A stretch of 58,993 bases of DNA from DASUZB01 sp036377075 (GTDB lineage: Bacteria; Actinomycetota; CALGFH01). Under the pieces are notes generated by a model. It was not told where the DNA came from. It saw only the letters and a list, made by a program, of their open reading frames with translations, and did no database searches. Below are positions 15,923-21,868 of this stretch, piece after piece; position 1 is the stretch's first letter, and each line of letters opens with the position of its first letter. A program made the translations under genes and the position numbers. The DNA is taken from the NCBI GenBank assembly GCA_036377075.1, contig DASUZB010000323.1, positions 1-58,993 on the forward strand, read 5' to 3'.

Positions 15923-16725
15923 GGCGCCGCCGGCGAGGGGTCCGGCTGTTGGCTGGCCAGGAACTGCTCCCAGGTCCGCCGTCCGACCGCCCGCTCGGGG
16001 TTCAGGATGGCGCCGGCCCGCACGGCGCGCGCGGCCTTGCCCGGCAACGGGACCGGCACGATCGGCCGGCGCCGGTGGCTGGCGCGCAGGTACGTGCGGA
16101 TCAGGTCGGCCATGCCGTACACGCGCGGGCCGGCGAGGTCCGGCACGAGGCCGGCTGGTTGCCCAAGGGCGAGTTCGACGAGCCGGGCGGCGACCTCGTC
16201 GGTGTCGACCGGCTGGAACCGCACGCCCGCCGGCGTCGGGATCACCGGCAGCTTCGCAAGCGCCCGCACCACCGTCAGGACCAGGTCGTGGAACTGGGTG
16301 GTGCGCAGCGTCGTCCACGGCAGCCCGGACCCGGCGAGGACCCGCTCGGCCGCCAGCTTGGAGCCGAAGTAGCCGAACATGACGCGGTCCACCGCGCTGG
16401 CGATCGGGATGCGGTCGGCGCCGACGACCGAGATGTACACCAGGTGCGGTATCCCCGCCCGCGCCGCCGCCTGGACCAGGGTGCGGGTGGTGCCATCGTC
16501 GCCCTTGCTGCTGCCGGCGCAGTGCACGATGGTGTCGACCCCGTCCACCGCGGGCTCGACCCCCTCGCCGGTCGCCAGGTCGCCGGTCACGTAGTGGACG
16601 CCGTCCTCGTCGGCCCGGGCGTGCCGGGTGAGGACCCGGACTGAGCGGCCGGCCTCCTTCAGGCGTGGGACGAGACGGCGCCCGAGCCTACCGGTGCCGC
16701 CGGTGACCAGGATTGGCGCTGCCAT
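15919..16725 (-). CDS. NAD(P)-binding atypical SDR (NmrA-like)
   Basis: 268 residues from ATG 16725 (GGGAG upstream), chosen because the Rossmann motif follows at once: ILVTGGTGRLGRRLVPRLKE. Further marks are VTGDLATG, the VHCAG strand end and HLVYISVVGADR; the catalytic Tyr-x3-Lys appears as YFGSKLAAE. These are atypical/extended SDR features of NAD(P)H-dependent oxidoreductases or redox sensors. The substrate is unknown. It is divergent from the metal-type MerR operon and convergent with potC. Confidence 0.85.
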   Translation of the reverse strand: MAAPILVTGGTGRLGRRLVPRLKEAGRSVRVLTRHARADEDGVHYVTGDLATGEGVEPAVDGVDTIVHCAGSSKGDDGTTRTLVQAAARAGIPHLVYISVVGADRIPIASAVDRVMFGYFGSKLAAERVLAGSGLPWTTLRTTQFHDLVLTVVRALAKLPVIPTPAGVRFQPVDTDEVAARLVELALGQPAGLVPDLAGPRVYGMADLIRTYLRASHRRRPIVPVPLPGKAARAVRAGAILNPERAVGRRTWEQFLASQQPDPSPAAP

Positions 16726-16838
16726 GGCTCTGCTCCCTTGTCGCGTCGGTCGTAGTCTTGCCCACCCTGATGACGGGCCACGCCCTCCCGGCGTGACACG
16801 CCGAGCAGGTCCCTTCGCCACGGGTCGCGCTCGACCAC

Positions 16839-16869
16839 TTGACTCCGGTACCTAGGTACAGGGTTATGG
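16839..16869 (+). promoter_or_regulatory. MerR-type promoter with 19-bp spacer and internal dyad
   Basis: A -35 TTGACT (16839-16844) and a -10-like TTATGG (16864-16869) are separated by 19 bases. The spacer holds the dyad CCGGTACCT/AGGTACAGG, 8 of 9 matched. The over-long spacer with a central dyad is the hallmark of MerR-activated metal-responsive promoters, closely resembling mer/cad/cop operators. It drives the 16906-17642 operon containing its own MerR gene. Confidence 0.8.
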
Positions 16870-16905
16870 TCGCGCGGAAGCGACCACGCCCGAGTGGAGG
16901 CAACC

Positions 16906-17241
16906 ATGCCGGAGCCAAGCGTCCCGATCGCCTGCACCCTCCCGCCCGACCAGGTCGACGGGCGCCTGGCCGAGTTCCACGAGCTGTTCGCCGCCCACCT
17001 CGTCCGGGTCGAGCGGCCGGCGCCGACCAGGCTGCGGCTGGTGCTCGGCGGGGCCGCCGGCGAGCACGCCGTGCGCGCGCTGCTCGACAGGGAGCGGCAG
17101 TGCTGCGCCTTCCTCGACGTCACCGTCACCGCCGAGGGCGGCCAGCTGCTCGCCGACCTCGAGGTCCCCGCGGCGGGGGCGCCGGCCCTCGACGGCCTGG
17201 CCGGGATCGCCTGGTGGGCCGCACCGGCGGCGGCGCCGTGA
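16906..17241 (+). CDS. Small vicinal-Cys protein of a MerR operon
   Basis: 111 residues from ATG 16906 with GGAGG seven bases upstream; an earlier in-frame ATG at 16894 lacks a site. It contains RERQCCAFLDVTVTAEGG, a vicinal Cys-Cys motif found in small proteins that accompany metal-responsive MerR regulators. No signal peptide or membrane helix is seen. A role in metal binding or sensing is inferred from the CC pair and from the shared operon, not shown. The stop overlaps the merR GTG by GTGA. Confidence 0.65.
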   Translation: MPEPSVPIACTLPPDQVDGRLAEFHELFAAHLVRVERPAPTRLRLVLGGAAGEHAVRALLDRERQCCAFLDVTVTAEGGQLLADLEVPAAGAPALDGLAGIAWWAAPAAAP

Positions 17242-17642
17242 GCGAGGGACTGCGCACCGGGCAGCTCGCCGAGCTGGCCGGGGTGAACGTCCAGACGCTG
17301 CGCTACTACGAGCGCCGCGGGCTGCTCGCCCGGCCGCCGCGGCGGCCGTCGGGCCAGCGCGCCTACCCCGAGGAGGCGGTGCGCCTGGTGCGCACCATCA
17401 AGGCCGCGCAGCAGCTTGGCTTCACCCTGGCGGAGATCGTCGAGCTGCTGCGGCTGACCGCCCACCACCGCGGCGGCGAACTCCGCGCCCGCGCCGCCGC
17501 GAAGCTGGCCGAGGTGGAGCGCAGGCTCGCCGACCTGAAGGTCGTCCGGTCGGCCCTGCGGACGGTCCTGGCCTCCGACTGCGACTCCCTTACCGACTGC
17601 ACCTGCGACCTCCGGCCGCTGTTCCTCGGCGACCAGGCCTGA
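17238..17642 (+). CDS. MerR-family regulator, heavy-metal group
   Basis: 134 residues from GTG 17238. The winged HTH is canonical: TGQLAELAGVNVQTLRYYER, then RGLLARPPRRPSGQRAYPEE. A dimerisation helix (LAEVERRLADLKVVRSALRT) leads to a C-terminal cysteine cluster CDSLTDCTC, as in Hg/Cd/Zn-type MerR proteins, where Cys residues bind metal across the dimer. It should twist the 19-bp-spacer promoter upstream of its own operon. No metal pump or reductase is adjacent, so the regulated function is unclear. Confidence 0.88.
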   Translation: MSEGLRTGQLAELAGVNVQTLRYYERRGLLARPPRRPSGQRAYPEEAVRLVRTIKAAQQLGFTLAEIVELLRLTAHHRGGELRARAAAKLAEVERRLADLKVVRSALRTVLASDCDSLTDCTCDLRPLFLGDQA

Positions 17643-17669
17643 CTGAGGGTGTCCGCGATGCTCTATGCG

Positions 17670-17686
17670 CCGGTGTGGGACACCGG
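17670..17686. terminator. Hairpin between convergent genes
   Basis: CCGGTGT, loop GGG, ACACCGG: a perfect 7-bp stem between the stops of the MerR gene (17642) and the AraC gene (17688). A wider GGTGTCC/GGACACC pairing is an alternative. There is no U tract, so efficiency is uncertain. Confidence 0.5.
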
Positions 17687-17687
17687 A

Positions 17688-18662
17688 TCAGTTGGTGGTG
17701 GGTGCAGGCTGCTCGGATCGGTGCCTGACCGCGCCGGGGGAGACGCCGATGACCCGCTTGAACGCGTGGCTGAAGGCCGCCTCTGAGCCGTAGCCGAACT
17801 GGGTGGCGAGCTCGCGGATGGTGGTCGGGCCCTGCTGGAGGCGTGCCAGCGCGACGTGCATGCGCCAGCGGGTGAGGTACTGCACGGCGGGCTCACCGAC
17901 CAGTTGGGTGAAGCGGGCCGCGAAGGCTGAGCGTGACATCGCCGCCTGGTTCGCCAGGGAAGCGACCGTCCAGGGGTGCCCGGGGTTGCGGTGCACGGCC
18001 ACGATCGCCTGGCCGATCTGCTGGTCTTGCAGCGCGCCCAGCCAGCCGGTCCGCGCGGCCGGGTCGGCTTCGATCCAGGCGCGGATCGCCTGGATGACCA
18101 GGATGTCCGCCAGGCGGGTGGTGACCGCTTCACCGCCGGGGCGTAGCTGGCGCACCTCGGCGGCCATCAGGCGCAGGGTGTCGCCGATCCAGGTCCTGGA
18201 GGGCGCGGTGGCGCCGTCGGTGTGGATCACCGGTGGCAAGAGTCTGACCAGCTGCTGCGCGGCGGGGTCGTGGAAGGAGACGATGCCGCACACCAGCGTG
18301 GACGGCGCCCCGCCACCGCCGTGGCGCAGGATCGAGTAGTGCTCGCCGAGCAGCTGCTGGGGGAGTTGGTCGACGCGTGGCGCGGGTGTGACCCCCGGCT
18401 GGCTGAACAGCCGGTGGCCGCGGCCGTGCGGCACCAGCGCCAGTTCCCCCGCCCGTAGGTACAGTGCCTCGGCGCCGTCAACGCCGAGCCAGCACCCGCC
18501 GTCGGTGACGACGTGGAAGCTCAGGCAGTCGGCGAAGGCGGGCATCTCCAGCGCCCAGGGCGCGGTTGCCTCAGTGAGGCAGTAGAAGGTCCCGCTCATC
18601 CGCAGCAGGTGCAGCGCCTCCCCCAGGGGGTCGACAGGCGTCCAGGGATAGTCCTGCGTCAT
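17688..18662 (-). CDS. AraC-family regulator with N-terminal cupin
   Basis: 324 residues from ATG 18662, chosen over 18701 because MTQDYPWTPVDPLGEALHLL is the usual start of this subfamily. Residues 1-170 form a Cupin_6-type sensor domain (FHVVTDGGCWLGVDG, LVPHGRGHRL). The C-terminal AraC double HTH starts near 225: HPWTVASLANQAAMSRSAFA, then MHVALARLQQGPTTIRELAT and FGYGSEAAFSHAFKR. Such regulators commonly control a divergent oxidoreductase or membrane gene; here the divergent neighbour is the DUF1772 gene. Confidence 0.9.
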   Translation of the reverse strand: MTQDYPWTPVDPLGEALHLLRMSGTFYCLTEATAPWALEMPAFADCLSFHVVTDGGCWLGVDGAEALYLRAGELALVPHGRGHRLFSQPGVTPAPRVDQLPQQLLGEHYSILRHGGGGAPSTLVCGIVSFHDPAAQQLVRLLPPVIHTDGATAPSRTWIGDTLRLMAAEVRQLRPGGEAVTTRLADILVIQAIRAWIEADPAARTGWLGALQDQQIGQAIVAVHRNPGHPWTVASLANQAAMSRSAFAARFTQLVGEPAVQYLTRWRMHVALARLQQGPTTIRELATQFGYGSEAAFSHAFKRVIGVSPGAVRHRSEQPAPTTN

Positions 18663-18914
18663 GGCAAACCAACCGTCCCAACATCCCGCATGAAAGAACA
18701 TGAACTAGCGACGCATGAGCATAGTCCGTCCAGGAGTTGCTGGATAGCGTGGACGTCATCCACAACCAGGCGCGCGAGGCGCATGGACGGAGGGGAGCAG
18801 AGCAATGAAGGTGCTGGTCGTTCCTGGGGTGAGATGTTCGGCATGATCTTCGACGGCCGCAACGCCCACCCGTCCGACCGCGTGCAACGTGCCCTGGGCA
18901 AGGAGGGAGCTGAC

Positions 18915-19427
18915 GTGGAGACGTTTCGTGTGGTCGCGCTGATCGCCGCCACCATCGCCATGGGCCTCATGGCGGGGGTCTTCGCGCTGTACTCCAACAC
19001 CATCATGCCCGGATTGGGCCGAGCGGGTGACCGGACCTTCGTCGGTGGGTTCCAGGCGCTCGACAAGGCGATCGAGAACCCGTTGTTCCTGATCGTCGGG
19101 TTTCTGGGTGCGTTGGTCCTCACCGGGCTGGCCGGGCTGCTCCATCTTTCCGGGGACTGGCGCTCGGTGCTGCCCTGGCTCATTGCCGCGTTCGTGCTGT
19201 ACCTGGCGGCGTTCGTGGTCACCATCGGGGTCCACCTGCCGCTCAACGCCATCATCAAGAAGGCCGGAGACCCCGACCGCATCACCGATCTCGCCGCGGT
19301 GCGCGAGCGGTTCGACGAGGCGCGATGGGTCGCCTGGAACCTGGTGCGGGTGGTGGCGTCGTTGGCGGCGTTCGGCTGCCTGACCTGGGCGCTGGTGCTG
19401 CACGGTCGGGTCACGGGCACGGGCTGA
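18915..19427 (+). CDS. DUF1772 (anthrone oxygenase-like) membrane protein
   Basis: 170 residues from GTG 18915 with AAGGAGGGA six bases upstream; upstream in-frame ATGs would add an improbable polar leader. There are four hydrophobic segments: VALIAATIAMGLMAGVFALY, LIVGFLGALVLTGLAGLL, a helix around LPWLIAAFVLYLAAFVVTIG, and VASLAAFGCLTWALVLH. The motif VHLPLNAIIKKAGDP is typical of DUF1772. The function is unknown in bacteria. Divergent from the AraC gene, it runs into the 3' side of a truncated ECF sigma gene on the other strand. Confidence 0.82.
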   Translation: METFRVVALIAATIAMGLMAGVFALYSNTIMPGLGRAGDRTFVGGFQALDKAIENPLFLIVGFLGALVLTGLAGLLHLSGDWRSVLPWLIAAFVLYLAAFVVTIGVHLPLNAIIKKAGDPDRITDLAAVRERFDEARWVAWNLVRVVASLAAFGCLTWALVLHGRVTGTG

Positions 19428-19448
19428 CGCCAGACGGTGAACCCAGCG

Positions 19449-19538
19449 GGCCGCGAAGTCCTCGTAGCGCCGCAGCAGCACGCCGAGAGCCCGCGGAGCA
19501 AGCTCCCGCAGCAGGTCCTCGCGAGCGTCAGCCGTCAC
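19449..19538 (-). pseudogene. ECF sigma factor remnant (YCII partner), truncated after about 30 codons
   Basis: A GTG at 19538 overlaps the YCII stop by GTGA, the usual coupling in YCII-sigma pairs. It reads EDLLRELAPRALGVLLRRYE then DFAA, the familiar start of the ECF sigma factors encoded with YCII/DGPF proteins. Homology stops at about 19449, where AEDAVQEAL should follow; instead the frame enters sequence antisense to the DUF1772 gene. The rest of the sigma gene is missing. Insertion or deletion linked to the AraC/DUF1772 block is the likely cause. Confidence 0.68.
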
Positions 19539-19915
19539 GTGCCGAGCTGCTCCATGACGTCGTCGGGGGGCGCGTCCATGCACTGGCGGACCTCGATCGG
19601 GGCGTCGGCAGCCCGGCTGATCCCCGCGGCGATCTGGACCGCGCGAGCCTGGTTCTCGACGTCCACGACCCAGAACCCCGCCAGCGACTCACGCGACCCG
19701 GCGAACGGCCCGTCGGTGGCCACGGGGACGCCCTGCTGGACCCTGACCGTCCTGGCTTGGCCCGGGTCGGCGAGCCCCTGCTGGAACACCAGCTCACCGG
19801 ACTCGGTCAGCTCGACGTCGATCCGGTGCATGAACTCGATCATCTCCTTGATCCACTCGGGCGGCTTGCCCTCGAGCCCTGACGTGTCCCCGAACGTCAT
19901 GATCATGTACTTCAT
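19535..19915 (-). CDS. YCII-related (DGPF domain) protein
   Basis: 126 residues. It starts MKYMIMTFGD and contains the DGPF signature VATDGPFAGSRESLAGFWVV, followed by a ferredoxin-like alpha/beta repeat. In actinomycetes these small proteins are encoded just ahead of an ECF sigma factor. Here the sigma gene is only a remnant, so this gene is probably orphaned. The biochemical role is unknown. The 214 bases upstream (19916-20129) show no gene. Confidence 0.85.
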   Translation of the reverse strand: MKYMIMTFGDTSGLEGKPPEWIKEMIEFMHRIDVELTESGELVFQQGLADPGQARTVRVQQGVPVATDGPFAGSRESLAGFWVVDVENQARAVQIAAGISRAADAPIEVRQCMDAPPDDVMEQLGT

Positions 19916-20129
19916 CTCGCCCCTCGCAGTCTCGGCCCCAGACCCGGCGCCTCACGAGTGAGACGGAGCCATGCCAGCATCCTGGACACGGCCCACCCCC
20001 GGGCTTCTACCACAGCAGGAACGGAGATGGGACTGGACCTCCTGGAAGGCGTGAGAACCCTCCAACGGTCCGGTCTCCACCCATCGCACGCATCCGGCAT
20101 CACGGACACCCTCGCTCGCCCGGCGCCGC

Positions 20130-20942
20130 TCAGGGTCGGTGGAAGCGGCTGGTGAGGGTGAGGGCGAGCCAGGGCCGCCGGCCCCAGGCGAGCAGGCGGC
20201 CGGCGGCGAGGTGGCGCCAGTGCGACTGGCGCCGGTAGAGGACCAGCAGCAGCGCCGCCGGGTCGGCCGAGAGGTGGACGTCGACCGGACCCGGGTCGGG
20301 CGGGTTCACCCGCAGCCGGCCGTCGCGGAACGCCCAGACGTGCCCGGCGTGGCCGCGCGGGCGGACCTCGAAGGTCGCGTTGAGGCCCGCGACCCGCTCG
20401 GGCCTGACCCAGCCGGGCAGGATCGGGTCGAGCGCCTCGACCACCAGCGCCGCGTGGCCCGGGTCGATCGGCCAGGGCCGCCGCAGCGTCCGGGCGACGT
20501 CCCAGCCGTGCACCAGCAGCTCGCCGAGCAGGATCCCCAGGGCGACGTCGCCGCGCACCCGCTCGCCGCCGTGGAAGCGGAAGGACGGAGCCTCGCCGTG
20601 GTAGCCCTCGACCTGCTCGCGCAGCGCGGCAAGGTCGCGCCGGAGCCTGCCGGCGAGCTCGCCCACGGTGGCGGCGCCGAGCTCGTCCAGCTGCTCCTGG
20701 TTGAGCGCGGGCAGGTCCAGGGGCGTGCGCAGCCAGGCGCCGCGGCCCTCGGGGCCGTCGGCGTAGCGGACGGTGACGGTGGCCACGTGCGCGGCGACGT
20801 CGCGCACGGTCCAGTCGGGCGAGTTGCGCACCCGCACGGTCGGGTCGAGCGCCGCGGTCACCAGCGTGGCGAAGCGGTCGCCGGCCAGGTCGAGCGCGGG
20901 CAGGACGCGGTCGAGGAAGGAGTCGGCGGTGGTGGTCTGCAT
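20130..20942 (-). CDS. Maleylpyruvate isomerase-like (MDMPI/DinB fold) mycothiol-linked protein
   Basis: 270 residues from ATG 20942, with a G-rich site (GGGGAGAGGGGG) upstream. The N-terminal DinB-like four-helix fold shows the metal-site histidines expected of mycothiol-dependent maleylpyruvate isomerase homologues: WTVRDVAAHVATVTVRYADG near 45-65 and LLGELLVHGWDVAR near 150. A C-terminal alpha/beta domain (VDVHLSADPAALLLVLYRR) follows. Substrate unknown. It is divergent from the PadR gene across two palindromic operators and is probably its target. Confidence 0.78.
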   Translation of the reverse strand: MQTTTADSFLDRVLPALDLAGDRFATLVTAALDPTVRVRNSPDWTVRDVAAHVATVTVRYADGPEGRGAWLRTPLDLPALNQEQLDELGAATVGELAGRLRRDLAALREQVEGYHGEAPSFRFHGGERVRGDVALGILLGELLVHGWDVARTLRRPWPIDPGHAALVVEALDPILPGWVRPERVAGLNATFEVRPRGHAGHVWAFRDGRLRVNPPDPGPVDVHLSADPAALLLVLYRRQSHWRHLAAGRLLAWGRRPWLALTLTSRFHRP

Positions 20943-20980
20943 GCGGCGTGGAACCCCCTCTCCCCGGCGGCCCGGGGCAC

Positions 20981-21028
20981 TACTCCGGTTCGGAGTATCT
21001 CGCACTTTACTCCGGTCCGGAGTAAAGT
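20981..21028. promoter_or_regulatory. Two PadR operators in divergent promoter
   Basis: Site 1 (20981-20997) is TACTCCG, 3 bases, CGGAGTA. Site 2 (21004-21028) is a perfect 25-bp palindrome with arm ACTTTACTCCGG around a central T. Both share TACTCCG/CGGAGTA and lie between the PadR and MDMPI-like genes, so the PadR protein probably represses both. The spacing of about 27 bp between centres differs from whole helical turns. Confidence 0.8.
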
Positions 21029-21034
21029 CAAGGC

Positions 21035-21724
21035 ATGACCACGACGCCGGCGCCACCGCCATCCCTGCCGACCACCTCCTACGCGATCCTGGGGATGCTC
21101 GCCCTGCGCCCCTGGAGCGCCTACGACCTGACCCAGCAGCTGCGCCGCAGCCTCGACTACTGCTGGCCGACGGCCGAGAGCGTCCTGTACCAAGAGCCGA
21201 AGCGGCTGGTGCGGCTCGGGCTGGCCACCGCCAAGCGGCAGGCGGCCGGCCGCCGCGGCCGCACCGTGTACACCATCGCCGAGCAGGGCCGCGCCAGGCT
21301 CGCCGAGTGGCTCGCGACCCAGCCTCGCCCGCCCCGCCTCGAGGTCGAGGCCATGCTCCGGCTGCTCTACGCCGACCAGGGAGGCAAGCAGGACCTGCTG
21401 GAGGCCGTCCGCGCCACCCGCGCCTGGGCGCTCGAACGGGCGCCGCAGGGCCTTGCCCAGGTCGACGGCTACCTCGCCGACGGCGGGCCGTTCCCGGAAC
21501 GGCTGCACATCATCGCCCTGTTCTCCCGCTTCTACCTCGACCTGTTCGAGCTGATCGTCGGCTGGGCCGACCTCGCCGAGGCCGAGGTCGCCGCCTGGCC
21601 CGGAACCGGCGACCTCGGCATGACCGAGCAGACCCGCGCCCTGCTGGAAGAGCTGCGGCCCAGGCTGGCGGCGCTGGCCGCCCGCGCGGACCGGTCGGAG
21701 GGCCACGGTCCCGCCGGCGCCTAG
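21035..21724 (+). CDS. PadR-family transcriptional regulator
   Basis: 229 residues. A winged HTH spans about 15-90: YAILGMLALRPWSAYDLTQQ, ESVLYQEPKRLVRLGLATAK, then GRRGRTVYTIAEQGRARLAE. The C-terminal helical domain (Vir_C/PadR_C type, about 100-215) mediates dimerisation. The ATG lies seven bases after the 25-bp operator, so binding would block transcription start. Autoregulation and control of the MDMPI-like gene are inferred. Confidence 0.9.
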   Translation: MTTTPAPPPSLPTTSYAILGMLALRPWSAYDLTQQLRRSLDYCWPTAESVLYQEPKRLVRLGLATAKRQAAGRRGRTVYTIAEQGRARLAEWLATQPRPPRLEVEAMLRLLYADQGGKQDLLEAVRATRAWALERAPQGLAQVDGYLADGGPFPERLHIIALFSRFYLDLFELIVGWADLAEAEVAAWPGTGDLGMTEQTRALLEELRPRLAALAARADRSEGHGPAGA

Positions 21725-21868
21725 CCGATCCCGATCATGCCCGCCGCGGTGCCCCGTTTGACCCGAAGTATTCCCCCGCAAGCTACCGAGCGGTAGGCTC
21801 CGAGCCGGACCCGGACGACGGCCTCCAAGGAGGGAGCGCCCCGGGAGCCGGTCCCAAGGGGTTGCCCG

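Noticed and set aside
18784..19427. Longer DUF1772 start at ATG 18784
   Set aside because: It adds a polar leader of about 43 residues absent from the family, while GTG 18915 has a strong ribosome site.
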